Of a stretch of DNA of 56,768 nucleotides, positions 35,920-45,611 are shown piece by piece. Every line of letters begins with the position of its first letter. Position 1 is the first letter of the stretch. Made by a program: the position numbers and the translations under genes. The stretch lies in assembly GCA_009694165.1 (NCBI GenBank), contig SHVP01000003.1:1-56768 (forward strand), written 5' to 3'. Source of the DNA: Alphaproteobacteria bacterium. GTDB taxonomy: Bacteria > Pseudomonadota > Alphaproteobacteria > SHVP01. Under the pieces are notes generated by a model. That model was not told the DNA's origin. It did no database searches and saw nothing but the letters and a program-made list of their open reading frames with translations.

Positions 35920-36511
35920 CGAGCAGTCGGCGAAAGGCGTCGGCGCGGTGGTTGATGGCAAGCTTGGCGGCGGGCTCCATCTCGCCAAAGCTCAACCGAT
36001 GACCGTTAGCGACAAAGATCGGATCGTAGCCGAAGCCGCGATCGCCCCGCGGCGGCCAGATCAGCCGGCCGTCGACGCGTCCTTCGACTGCCTCGCAATG
36101 TCCGTCCGGCCAACAGAGGGCGAGCGCGCACAAAAAATAGGCCCGCCACTCGTCGGCGGGCCGCCGCCGGATAGACAGTTCGCGATGCACCCGTTCCATC
36201 GCGATGGAAAAGTCCTTGCCCGGCCCGGCCCAGCGCGCCGAATAAACACCGGGCGCCCCGTCGAGAGCAGGAATGACCAAGCCGGAATCGTCGGCCAGGG
36301 CGGATTCGCCCGACGCCATGGAAGCCGCGCGCGCCTTCAGTTCGGCGTTGGCGAGGAAGGTGGCGCCGGTTTCCTCGGGTTCCGCCAGGCCAAGTTCGCC
36401 GACCGATGTCACCTCGGTCGCGAGCGGCTTCAGCAACGCAGCGATCTCGCGGACCTTGCCGGGGTTGTGGCTGGCCACCACCAGCCGCCGCTCGGTGAAA
36501 CGCCGCGCCAC
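35903..36511 (-). CDS. rdgB: XTP/dITP diphosphatase (non-canonical purine NTP pyrophosphatase)
   Basis: This 202-residue HAM1/RdgB protein hydrolyses XTP, ITP and dITP to monophosphates and so keeps deaminated purines out of DNA and RNA. Key segments are [14 protein letters not shown] at residues 10-23, [34 protein letters not shown] (catalytic Asp and substrate loop) and [10 protein letters not shown], with a C-terminal [11 protein letters not shown]. The start is a GTG at 36511, three bases after the rph stop. The gene order rph-rdgB-hemW is widespread in alphaproteobacteria. Confidence 0.96.
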   Translation of the reverse strand: MARRFTERRLVVASHNPGKVREIAALLKPLATEVTSVGELGLAEPEETGATFLANAELKARAASMASGESALADDSGLVIPALDGAPGVYSARWAGPGKDFSIAMERVHRELSIRRRPADEWRAYFLCALALCWPDGHCEAVEGRVDGRLIWPPRGDRGFGYDPIFVANGHRLSFGEMEPAAKLAINHRADAFRRLLDACFR

Positions 36512-36514
36512 GGC

Positions 36515-37258
36515 TCAACCGATTCGGAGCGCGTCGCGCTGCAACTGGGTCAACTCGGCCGCGCCTTTCTGCGCCAGGCGCAGCAATTCGTGAAACTGGG
36601 CCTCGCTGAACGGCTCGCCCTCGGCGGTGCCTTGGATCTCGACGATGCGACCCCGCGAGGTGAGGACAAAATTGGCATCAGCATCGGCTTTCGAATCCTC
36701 GGCATAATCGAGGTCGAGGACGGGAACTCCCTGGTAGAGACCGCACGACACCGCGGCCACCTGACCGCGGATAGGTAGCTGGGCGATGGCCCCTTTCTTC
36801 ACCAGCCACTCGAACGCACCATAGAGCGCGACATAGGAACCGGTGATCGCCGCCGTGCGGGTTCCGCCATCGGCCTGCAGGACATCGCAGTCGAGGGTGA
36901 CCTGGCGTTCGCCGAATCCCTTGAGGTTGACCACCGCCCGCAACGCACGGCCGATCAAGCGCTGAATTTCCTGGGTCCGCCCGCTTTGCTTACCGCGTGC
37001 TGCCTCGCGCTGAGTCCGTTCGCCAGTCGCGCGCGGCAGCATGCCGTATTCCGCCGTTACCCACCCTTGGCCGGTGTTGCGCAGAAATGGCGGCACGCGG
37101 TCCTCGACGCTGGCCGTGCACAACACGTGCGTGTCGCCGAAGCGAACCAGGCAGGACCCTTCCGCATAGCGCGCCGCGCCCGGTTCGAGCGAGACAGGCC
37201 GCAACTCGGCAACGCTGCGGCCCGAGGGGCGCACGACGGACTTTTCGGTGCTGGACAT
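36515..37258 (-). CDS. rph: ribonuclease PH
   Basis: This 247-residue phosphorolytic 3'-5' exoribonuclease trims tRNA and rRNA precursors. It shows the family's N-terminal [42 protein letters not shown], the [20 protein letters not shown] stretch, [13 protein letters not shown], and [22 protein letters not shown]. These include the phosphate-binding Arg/Ser region and the conserved Asp. AAGGAGT precedes the ATG at 37258 at good spacing. It diverges from hrcA across a 130-bp gap. The length is normal and there is no sign of the truncation known in some laboratory strains. Confidence 0.97.
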   Translation of the reverse strand: MSSTEKSVVRPSGRSVAELRPVSLEPGAARYAEGSCLVRFGDTHVLCTASVEDRVPPFLRNTGQGWVTAEYGMLPRATGERTQREAARGKQSGRTQEIQRLIGRALRAVVNLKGFGERQVTLDCDVLQADGGTRTAAITGSYVALYGAFEWLVKKGAIAQLPIRGQVAAVSCGLYQGVPVLDLDYAEDSKADADANFVLTSRGRIVEIQGTAEGEPFSEAQFHELLRLAQKGAAELTQLQRDALRIG

Positions 37259-37321
37259 GGGACTCCTTTTCGTCGGCGTGCGCTATAGACCGGGACCGCG
37301 GCGCGGTCCAGACCGGCCTCG

Positions 37322-37355
37322 TTGACGCCCCCGGCTAGCGTTCCTACATTGGAAC
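37322..37355 (+). promoter_or_regulatory. sigma-70-type promoter of hrcA with overlapping inverted repeat
   Basis: TTGACG (37322-37327) and TACATT (37345-37350) are separated by 17 bases. The -10 hexamer is the exact spacer of a perfect inverted repeat, GTTCC-TACATT-GGAAC (37340-37355), which could be a repressor site. It does not match the CIRCE sequence. The predicted transcript would start about 30 bases before the hrcA ATG. Confidence 0.5.
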
Positions 37356-37388
37356 GATGCAAACGCCAGATCCCGCCAAGTTTCGCTG

Positions 37389-38429
37389 ATGATCCAAGAA
37401 CTTAACGAACGAAACCGCCAGATCTTTCGGGAGCTGGTCGAGGCCTATGTCGAAACCGGCGAGCCGGTCGGGTCGCAGCGCCTTGCCCAACGCCTGAACA
37501 TCCGGCTGTCGCCGGCGACCATTCGCGGCGCCATGGCCGAACTGCAGACGCTCGGGCTCCTGTTCGCGCCGCACACCTCGGCCGGACGAGTGCCGACGCC
37601 GCAGGGACTGTCGTTCTTCGTCGACGGCTTGCTCGAGGTTGGCAACCTGACTGAGGACGAGCGCGCCAGCATCGAAGCTCGCTGCACGGCGACAGGCCGC
37701 AGCGTCGAAGAGGTAATGACCGAGGCGGTCGACACGCTGTCGGGTCTCTCCCGCTGCGCCGGCCTGGTCGTCGCCCCCAAGCGCGCCGCCCCCGTTCGCC
37801 ATGTCGAGTTCGTCGGTCTGGCGCGCGACCGGGTTCTGGCCGTTATCGTCTACGAAGACGGTCAGGTAGAGAACCGTCTGCTCGAAACTCCCGAGGGGTG
37901 GACGCCGGCGGCGTTGCACGAGGCGACCAACTTCCTCAGCAGCCGGTTGCGCGGACGCACGCTGGTCGAGATCCGCGACGAGATCGCCGAAGATCTAAAG
38001 CAGCACCATAACGAGATCGACCAGATCGCCGGGCGTCTGATCGAAGAGGGCTTCGCCACCTGGGCCGGAGGCGAACCGAAGGACCACTCGACGCTGATCG
38101 TGCGCGGACGCGCCAATCTGCTCGAGGACGTCCACACAGCCAGCGATCTGGAACGCCTGCGCGAGCTGTTCAGCACGCTGGAAACGAAAAAAGGCCTGCT
38201 CGGCCTGCTCGACATGGCGCGCGACGCCGAAGGCGTCCGCATCTATATCGGCGCCGCCGACAATCTGTTCAATCGCGCCGGCTGCTCGGTGATCATCGCG
38301 CCATATGCCGACAGCCACGAGCGAATCATCGGGGCGATCGGCGTGATCGGACCGACCCGCCTAAACTACGCGCGCATCATTCCCATGGTGGATTTCACTG
38401 CCAAGATGATCGGACGCGTCGTAGGGTAG
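37389..38429 (+). CDS. hrcA: heat-inducible transcription repressor HrcA
   Basis: This 346-residue repressor binds CIRCE elements and represses groESL-type operons in the absence of stress. The N-terminal winged helix reads ELNERNRQIFRELVEAYVET and continues with GEPVGSQRLAQRL, SPATIRGAMAELQ and PHTSAGRVPTPQGLSFFVD, all typical. The ligand-binding GAF-like middle and dimer regions (GTP-like IYIGAADN stretch, VIGVIGPTRLNYARIIPMVD at the C-terminus) are intact. It is followed by grpE 23 bp downstream on the same strand, the standard pairing. No CIRCE element was found in the window, so its targets probably lie elsewhere, for example at groESL. Confidence 0.96.
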   Translation: MIQELNERNRQIFRELVEAYVETGEPVGSQRLAQRLNIRLSPATIRGAMAELQTLGLLFAPHTSAGRVPTPQGLSFFVDGLLEVGNLTEDERASIEARCTATGRSVEEVMTEAVDTLSGLSRCAGLVVAPKRAAPVRHVEFVGLARDRVLAVIVYEDGQVENRLLETPEGWTPAALHEATNFLSSRLRGRTLVEIRDEIAEDLKQHHNEIDQIAGRLIEEGFATWAGGEPKDHSTLIVRGRANLLEDVHTASDLERLRELFSTLETKKGLLGLLDMARDAEGVRIYIGAADNLFNRAGCSVIIAPYADSHERIIGAIGVIGPTRLNYARIIPMVDFTAKMIGRVVG

Positions 38430-38452
38430 TTTCACCATCCGCTGAGAGCGAC

Positions 38453-39067
38453 ATGACCGAGGAACAAGACAACGAGGCTACCCCGGCCCCGACCAACGAC
38501 AACGCGCCGGAGACGGCCGGAGCGTCCGCCCCGCCCGAGCCCGAGACGGCGATTGCCGAGCTCACGGCCAAGATAGCTGAGCTCAAAGACCAGTTGTTGC
38601 GCGCGCTCGCCGAGACGGAGAATGTCCGCCGCCGGGCGCAACGCGAGATCGAAGACACCGCTAAATATGCGATGGCTAAATTCGCCGGCGACGTTGTCAC
38701 CATCCCCGACAATCTTCGCCGCGCGCTCGATGCCATCCCCGCCGATGCGCTCGCCGCCAATGAGACCATGCGACTCCTGCACGAGGGCGTGTCGCTAACC
38801 GAGCGGGAGTTCCTCGCCACACTCGAACGCCACGGCATCAAGCAGGTGGCGCCGCTGGGCGAGAAGTTCGACCACAATCGCCACCAGGCCCTCTTCGAGA
38901 TCGACGATCCCGGCAAGGAGCCGGGCACCGTCGTCCAGGTCGTGCAGCCGGGCTATACGATCGGCGATCGTTTGCTGCGACCGGCCATGGTGGGAGTGGT
39001 CAAGAAGCCGGCCGGTGCCGGCACCGCGCCGCCCGCCCAGGGCGCGGCCGTCGATACCAAGGCCTAG
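38453..39067 (+). CDS. grpE: nucleotide exchange factor GrpE
   Basis: This 204-residue co-chaperone releases ADP from DnaK. The polar, Pro/Ala-rich N-terminus leads to a long coiled coil (AELTAKIAELKDQLLRALAE, then TENVRRRAQREIEDTAKYA). The globular head follows, with VSLTEREFLATLERHGIKQV, GEKFDHNRHQALFEID and YTIGDRLLRPAMVGV. The length is typical. It follows hrcA and is separated from dnaK by two minus-strand genes. Its stop overlaps the convergent PCuAC gene by 4 bp. Confidence 0.96.
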   Translation: MTEEQDNEATPAPTNDNAPETAGASAPPEPETAIAELTAKIAELKDQLLRALAETENVRRRAQREIEDTAKYAMAKFAGDVVTIPDNLRRALDAIPADALAANETMRLLHEGVSLTEREFLATLERHGIKQVAPLGEKFDHNRHQALFEIDDPGKEPGTVVQVVQPGYTIGDRLLRPAMVGVVKKPAGAGTAPPAQGAAVDTKA

Positions 39068-39495
39068 CGAACATCGACTAACACCTCGATCGAACCGCCG
39101 CTGGCGAAACGTAGCGTCAGCGGAAAGGTTTCGCCGGTGCGCAACGGTTCTTTGAGACCGGTCAGCATGACGTGCGACCCGCCGGGCTTCAGTTCGGTGC
39201 TGCGGCCGGCCGGTAGCGCGATGACGTTCTCGCGCCGCATCCGGAAAATATCGCCCGAGCCATGAGTGGAATGCAGTTCGCTGCGATCGGCCCGCGGCGT
39301 CGCCACGGCGATAAGGCGATCGGCCGACTTGCCGTCATTGCGGAGGACGAGATAGGCGGCGCCGGTGCGGACCGGTCCAGGCGTCGACCGCGCCCAGGCA
39401 TCGATGATCACTAGATTGCCCTGCCGCACCTCTGCGGCGTTCGTTCCTAGCCCGATCACCATGGGCAGAAGGACGATCGTCCACCACTTCCTCAT
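39064..39495 (-). CDS. periplasmic copper chaperone PCuAC
   Basis: This 143-residue secreted protein has a signal peptide (MRKWWTIVLLPMVIGLGTNA). Its beta-barrel domain (DAWARSTPGPVRTGAAYLVL) delivers Cu(I) to the CuA site of cytochrome oxidase in family members. The usual ligand motif H-M-x10-M-x21-H-x-M appears here as H-S-x9-M-x21-H-x-M. Thus the four main ligands His, Met, His and Met remain, but the residue after the first His is Ser and the first spacer is one residue shorter. PGGSHVMLTGLKEPL is the typical end. It lies on the opposite strand to grpE. The copper-related CopD-like gene is 10 kb away. Confidence 0.9.
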   Translation of the reverse strand: MRKWWTIVLLPMVIGLGTNAAEVRQGNLVIIDAWARSTPGPVRTGAAYLVLRNDGKSADRLIAVATPRADRSELHSTHGSGDIFRMRRENVIALPAGRSTELKPGGSHVMLTGLKEPLRTGETFPLTLRFASGGSIEVLVDVR

Positions 39496-39504
39496 GGCGT
39501 CAAC

Positions 39505-40416
39505 TTAGCGGGCATTCGCCGGCCGGACCGATTCTCGGCGCTCCATCGCCGCCGCGGGTGCCAACGACGGGACGACATCATCATGGACGGCGACGTTGGC
39601 CTGCGATCGTTCGTGCGAGTCCACGGCGTAACAATAGACGCAGCCCTGGGCACAAGTGTCATAGGCGCCAATGTCGCGGCTGGCCGCGCAGAGGCAGCCC
39701 GGGCGGTTGCCTTTTTGCGGCGCCGCGATGGCATATCCCGCCACCTCGCCGAGGCGGGCGGCGTCAATGCAGCGCGCCGTCAGACATTCCGCCGTGACAA
39801 GGTCCGGTTGCGTGCACACCGTCAGGCGCATGCCATGACGGGCGACGACGGGGCCTAGCGCGCCAAGCAGCCCCGCCTTGGCCGACCGCCCCGGATCGCG
39901 CCAGGTCACGCTGGCGCCGGCAAGGTTGCGGGCGGTCTTGCGATAGGGGGCGGCAAAGGACATCGTCACCTCGTCGGTCGCCCCTTCGAGCGCGCGGGCG
40001 AGCGCGGCGACACGGGGGCTATGATCGGCAAGCCGCGTCGCGGCGCTATCGAGGATCGGGTCGTAGCGCCAGACGACGACTTTTGGTCCGAAGCGATGCG
40101 CCAGCTCGCGCATCAACGCAACCGAGTGCTCGACCGGCGGCACAGATGGTTCAAGAACGGCCGGGTAACCGGTCAGCGTGTACTGAATGACGAACGGCCG
40201 GCCGCCTTCAGCGAGCTGCTGCAAAACCGGCAGAAACGGCCGCGCGTTCCGCGTCCAAAAGACAAAGGCCTCCGCCGACCGCGGGTCCAGCGCGACCTGA
40301 TAGTCGGCGCCACCGTAGGGATTGCGAACGCGACACGAGCCCTCGGCCAGACGCCGGCTGAACCAGCGGCCATAAAAGGCAGGAATATCCGTGCGGTAGG
40401 AGGCCGAGACGATCAT
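39505..40416 (-). CDS. DUF1848 family cysteine-rich protein
   Basis: This 303-residue protein matches the DUF1848 pattern: VSASYRTDIPAFYGRWF at the N-terminus, FVFWTRNARPFLPVL, QYTLTGYP, VVWRYDPIL, and a C-terminal cysteine cluster. That cluster, RPGCLCAASRDIGAYDTCAQ followed by GCVYCYA, suggests an FeS cluster or radical-SAM-like site, although the classic N-terminal C-x3-C-x2-C is not used. The function of the family is not established; a link to photolyase-like or SPL-like enzymes has been suggested on the cysteine pattern. The ATG at 40416 (MIVSASYRTD) fits the family start. It ends 9 bp upstream of the PCuAC start on the same strand. Confidence 0.8.
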   Translation of the reverse strand: MIVSASYRTDIPAFYGRWFSRRLAEGSCRVRNPYGGADYQVALDPRSAEAFVFWTRNARPFLPVLQQLAEGGRPFVIQYTLTGYPAVLEPSVPPVEHSVALMRELAHRFGPKVVVWRYDPILDSAATRLADHSPRVAALARALEGATDEVTMSFAAPYRKTARNLAGASVTWRDPGRSAKAGLLGALGPVVARHGMRLTVCTQPDLVTAECLTARCIDAARLGEVAGYAIAAPQKGNRPGCLCAASRDIGAYDTCAQGCVYCYAVDSHERSQANVAVHDDVVPSLAPAAAMERRESVRPANAR

Positions 40417-40495
40417 GGGCGCCCCTGTGCCGCAAGATATAGACGGGGCGCAAAAGCGAAAAAGCGGGGCAATTGGTGAAAAACGCCGCCCGCCG

Positions 40496-40525
40496 CTTGT
40501 AGGCAATAGGCCCTAACCCTATATA
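40496..40525 (+). promoter_or_regulatory. RpoH (sigma-32)-type promoter of dnaK
   Basis: CTTG (40496-40499) is followed by 18 bases and then CCTATAT (40518-40524). This fits the alphaproteobacterial RpoH consensus CTTG-N17/18-CYTATNT. Transcription would start near 40531, giving a leader of about 90 bases before the dnaK ATG. The position in front of dnaK makes this a strong call. Confidence 0.75.
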
Positions 40526-40555
40526 ACCGCTCGCTTCATGAGGAATTTTCGTCGG

Positions 40556-40612
40556 GGGTCCCCGCGGCTGCCTTCATCCGGGGCCAGGACCGGGACCCGC
40601 CACCAAGGAGAG
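40556..40612 (+). promoter_or_regulatory. dnaK leader: possible hairpin next to the ribosome-binding site
   Basis: Within the dnaK 5' leader, GGGTCCC (40556-40562) can pair with GGGACCC (40592-40598). The stem ends six bases before the strong ribosome-binding site AAGGAGAG (40605-40612), which stands eight bases before the ATG. The stem is GC-rich and could influence translation; whether it responds to temperature is unknown. Confidence 0.35.
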
Positions 40613-40619
40613 AAAAGCC

Positions 40620-42566
<1,947 letters not shown>

Positions 42567-42597
42567 ACGGGGACCGGCGACCGGCGAATCGATCGAT

Positions 42598-42638
42598 ACT
42601 CCGCCCTGACCGGTGAAAAACCGTGATCGGGGCGGAGT
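42598..42638 (+). terminator. hairpin in the dnaK-dnaJ intercistronic region
   Basis: Outer arms ACTCCGCCC (42598-42606) and GGGCGGAGT (42630-42638) pair perfectly. An inner stem CGGT/ACCG (42611-42614, 42620-42623) closes a GAAAA loop. Only CGTTTA follows, so termination would be partial at best. It may lower dnaJ expression relative to dnaK or protect the dnaK mRNA end. Confidence 0.55.
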
Positions 42639-42672
42639 CGTTTAGGGATAAACGGTTGGACATTCGGTAGCG

Positions 42673-43800
42673 ATGGCCAAGGACTTCTACGAATTGCTCG
42701 GGGTAGACCGCGGCGCGAGCGATGCCGATATCAAGAAGGCTTATCGCAAGCTCGCGATGCAGCATCACCCCGACCGCAACCCCGGCGACAAAGCGGCCGA
42801 GGAAAAATTCAAGGAGCTGTCCGAGGCCTACGACATTCTGCGCGACGGCGAAAAACGCGCCGCCTATGACCGCTTCGGGCATGCCGCGTTCGCTAGCGGC
42901 GGCGTGGGTCGCGGCGCCCATAGCGCTAGCGATTTCGCGTCGTCCTTCTCCGACGTCTTCGACGACCTGTTCGGCGAATTCATGGGCGGCGGTCGCCAGC
43001 GCTCGTCAACGCGCGGGACCGACCTTCGCTACAACCTCGAGATCACGCTCGAGGATGCCTATCGCGGCAAAAAGACCACCATTCGTGTGCCTGCCTCGGT
43101 CGCCTGCGAGACCTGTCATGGCAGCGGCACCGCCAGCGATGCCGCTCCGGTGCCCTGCCGCACCTGCCAGGGCCGCGGCAAGGTGCGCATGCAGCAGGGT
43201 TTCTTCACCATCGAACGGACCTGTCCGAGTTGCCACGGCGCCGGGCAGGTGATCGAGAACCCCTGCCGCACCTGCGGCGGCTCGGGCCGGACGCGGCGCG
43301 AGCGGACGCTATCGGTCAACATTCCCCCTGGCGTCGAAGAAGGCACGCGCATCCGGCTGGCGGGCGAAGGCGAGGCGGGGTTGCGTAGCGGACCTCCAGG
43401 CGACCTCTATATCTTCCTCGCCATTGCCCAACATCGACTGTTCCAGCAGGCGGGCCTCGACGTGCTGTGCCGCGTGCCGATTCCAATGACCACGGCCGCG
43501 CTCGGCGGCGACATCGAAGTGCCCTCGCTCGACGGCTCGCGCGCCAAGGTGACCATTCCAGCGGGCATCCAGACCGGCAAGCAGTTCCGCCTCAAGGGCA
43601 AGGGCATGCCGCAGCTCCGTGGCCATGGCCACGGCGACATGTATGTCGAATTCACCGTCGAGACGCCGGTCAATCTGACCAAGCGTCAGCGGGAGCTTCT
43701 GGATGAGTTCCAGAAGGCCGGCGGCAACAAGTCCCACAGCCCGGAATCCGAGGGCTTTTTCGCCAAAGTGAAAGAACTGTGGGACGACTTGCGGGATTGA
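42673..43800 (+). CDS. dnaJ: molecular chaperone DnaJ (Hsp40)
   Basis: This 375-residue type I Hsp40 delivers substrates to DnaK and stimulates its ATPase. The J domain (residues 1-70) has the HPD triad at 32-34 in [13 protein letters not shown] Gly/Phe-rich linker follows with [12 protein letters not shown]. Four zinc-binding repeats lie at about 145-215: [24 protein letters not shown] and CRTCGGSG. The C-terminal substrate-binding barrels contain [21 protein letters not shown] and [19 protein letters not shown]. All parts are intact and the length is normal. It is transcribed with dnaK. Confidence 0.98.
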   Translation: MAKDFYELLGVDRGASDADIKKAYRKLAMQHHPDRNPGDKAAEEKFKELSEAYDILRDGEKRAAYDRFGHAAFASGGVGRGAHSASDFASSFSDVFDDLFGEFMGGGRQRSSTRGTDLRYNLEITLEDAYRGKKTTIRVPASVACETCHGSGTASDAAPVPCRTCQGRGKVRMQQGFFTIERTCPSCHGAGQVIENPCRTCGGSGRTRRERTLSVNIPPGVEEGTRIRLAGEGEAGLRSGPPGDLYIFLAIAQHRLFQQAGLDVLCRVPIPMTTAALGGDIEVPSLDGSRAKVTIPAGIQTGKQFRLKGKGMPQLRGHGHGDMYVEFTVETPVNLTKRQRELLDEFQKAGGNKSHSPESEGFFAKVKELWDDLRD

Positions 43801-43821
43801 CCCACCGATGAACGCGCACGT

Positions 43822-43864
43822 CCCCGCGGGTCACGCTACAATGCACCCTTAGATCACCGCGGGG
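43822..43864. repeat. inverted repeat upstream of the first paralogous methyltransferase gene
   Basis: CCCCGCGG (43822-43829) and CCGCGGGG (43857-43864) are perfect complements around 27 bases. The loop contains TACAAT (43837-43842), a good -10 hexamer with no clear -35. It lies in the 72-bp gap after dnaJ, so it may act as the dnaJ 3' hairpin, and the loop may hold a separate promoter. Confidence 0.35.
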
Positions 43865-43872
43865 ATCCCACC

Positions 43873-45054
43873 ATGCACCCGGAACGTCTAGATCGGCCCA
43901 AGCCCAAATCGATGCGCCAGGAGGGTCGCCACGGCGTGTCGGCCCACCTCAACCACGACGAATACGCGTGGTTCGATTTCCTGATGACGTCGGGCTTTCA
44001 CATCGCCCAGGCACTGCATCCGGGCAATCGCCAGGTCTATGACCGGCGGGTCGAGCCCGCCTTCGTGCGCAGCCACGGCCGCAAGCCGGCCAACCGTCGC
44101 GAAGTCCGCCATGCCATGCATCGCGACCCCTACTGGCAAATGTGGAGCGCGCTGAAGCTGACCAACCGCGACATGGGCTACGCCGTCCGGACCCGCCTGA
44201 TCGAACGCGAACATGCCGATATCGCGCGCCGCGCCCGGGCGAACGGCCGCACCAAGGGTTCGCTCACGCTCGATCCGTCGCTGGTCGTGCCGCGCTACAT
44301 CACGGCCGTCGACATCCACGGACAGCCCGGCGGGTACGACGAGAGCGGCACGCGCGGCGGCGTCTATGCCGGAGCGCTCTACGACACCGCCAGCCTGTTC
44401 CTGGCAACTGGTGGCGAGATGGGCGCGCTCAACGATGGCTGCGGCTGGTCGATCGTCGCCTATATGAAGGAGCACTTCCCCGCGCTCAAGCCGAAACGAA
44501 TCCTCGACCTCGGCTGCACGGTCGGCCACTCGACTTTGCCGCTGAAACAGGCCTGGCGCGCCACCGAGGTCCAGGCGATTGACGTTTGCGCGCCGGTGCT
44601 GCGGTTCGGCCATGCGCGCGCCGAGTCGTTGGGCGTCGAAATTCATTTCTCGCAGCAGGACGCCGCGGCGACGAACTTTCCCGACGCCCATTTCGATCTC
44701 GTCACCAGCTCGATGTTGCTGCACGAAGTTCCGCAACCGGCGATGAAGACGATCGCGCAGGAAATAGACCGCGTGCTGAAGCCGGGCGGCATCATGATCC
44801 ATGCCGAGCAGCCGCAGTACCACGGCCAGTCGTCGTTCGATCAGTTCATCCGCGAGTGGGACACGTTCTACAACTACGAACCGTTCCGCTGCGCCTTTCG
44901 CGACATGGACCTTGTCAAGCTGGCGACCGATGCCGGCTTTCCGGCGAAGGGCGTGTTCCGGAAAATGGCCCCGGGCGCCCTCGGCGATAGCAACCGCATC
45001 GAGCTGCGCGGGCCCAACGCCTGGTTCATGTTCGGTGCCAGGAAGGCCGCCTAG
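43873..45054 (+). CDS. class I SAM-dependent methyltransferase with unusual N-terminal region (paralogue A)
   Basis: This 393-residue protein has a C-terminal methyltransferase domain and about 180 N-terminal residues of unknown fold. SAM motif I is RILDLGCTVGHST near residue 215, followed by VQAIDVCAPVL, FDLVTSSMLLHEV and VLKPGGIMIHAEQPQY. The N-terminal region carries PGNRQVYDRRVEPAFVRSHG and RKPANRREVRHAM, and then a YAGALYDTASLFLATGG segment. All are matched at the same positions in the gene at 49.6-50.8 kb. The substrate is unknown. It follows dnaJ by 72 bp but probably has its own promoter. No ATG fits better than the one at 43873. Confidence 0.82.
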   Translation: MHPERLDRPKPKSMRQEGRHGVSAHLNHDEYAWFDFLMTSGFHIAQALHPGNRQVYDRRVEPAFVRSHGRKPANRREVRHAMHRDPYWQMWSALKLTNRDMGYAVRTRLIEREHADIARRARANGRTKGSLTLDPSLVVPRYITAVDIHGQPGGYDESGTRGGVYAGALYDTASLFLATGGEMGALNDGCGWSIVAYMKEHFPALKPKRILDLGCTVGHSTLPLKQAWRATEVQAIDVCAPVLRFGHARAESLGVEIHFSQQDAAATNFPDAHFDLVTSSMLLHEVPQPAMKTIAQEIDRVLKPGGIMIHAEQPQYHGQSSFDQFIREWDTFYNYEPFRCAFRDMDLVKLATDAGFPAKGVFRKMAPGALGDSNRIELRGPNAWFMFGARKAA

Positions 45055-45157
45055 CCGGGAAAAATCGCTCCCGCGCGCGGAGATTTGGCGTAGCGAGGGC
45101 AGCCAGCCGGCCGTGCTAGAATGAGTGGGTCGTCTTGGCGTGCATAGGGAGGGCGCC

Positions 45158-45571
45158 ATGACTCGCCGGTTCATTCCCGACGTCGTGCGCGACCAGAAGC
45201 TGGTGACTCTCGGCCCGCGCGATCATGTGCGCGACGCCGCCCGGCTGATGCGCCATCGCCACGTCGGCTCCATTCTCGTGTTAGACGGCGAACAGCTGGT
45301 CGGTATTTTCACCGCGCGCGACCTGGTATTTCGCGTCGCCGCCGACGGCCTCGATCCCGACCTGACACCAGTCGGCAAGGTCATGACCGCGACCCCGGAC
45401 ACCATCAATTCACGCGCCGCGCCACTCGATGCGCTGCAGCGCATGCAGGAACGCGGCTACCGCCATCTGCCGGTGGTCGACGACAAGGGCCGGCTGACCG
45501 GCATCGTGTCACGGCGAGATTTCCTCGACGAAGAACGCCACCAGCAGAAACCCGTCCGCCTGCGCCGCTGA
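45158..45571 (+). CDS. CBS-domain protein
   Basis: This 137-residue cytoplasmic protein consists of a pair of CBS domains forming one Bateman module. Repeat 1 is VRDAARLMRHRHVGSILVLD with GIFTARDLVFRV. Repeat 2 is PLDALQRMQERGYRHLPVVD with GIVSRRDFL. Such modules bind adenosine nucleotides and regulate partners, but no catalytic domain is attached here. The ATG at 45158 was selected because GGGAGGG stands five bases before it; a GTG at 45125 is in frame but lacks a ribosome-binding site. A TGCTAGAAT extended -10 lies at 45114-45122. Its role next to the methyltransferase is unknown. Confidence 0.9.
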   Translation: MTRRFIPDVVRDQKLVTLGPRDHVRDAARLMRHRHVGSILVLDGEQLVGIFTARDLVFRVAADGLDPDLTPVGKVMTATPDTINSRAAPLDALQRMQERGYRHLPVVDDKGRLTGIVSRRDFLDEERHQQKPVRLRR

Positions 45572-45611
45572 CCCGGCTCGCGCAGCGCATTGTTGCGGCA
45601 GCAGGGCGGGC

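Noticed and set aside
37259..37388. CIRCE element upstream of hrcA
   Set aside because: No TTAGCACTC-N9-GAGTGCTAA or close variant was seen here or before dnaK; only the short GTTCC/GGAAC repeat is present.
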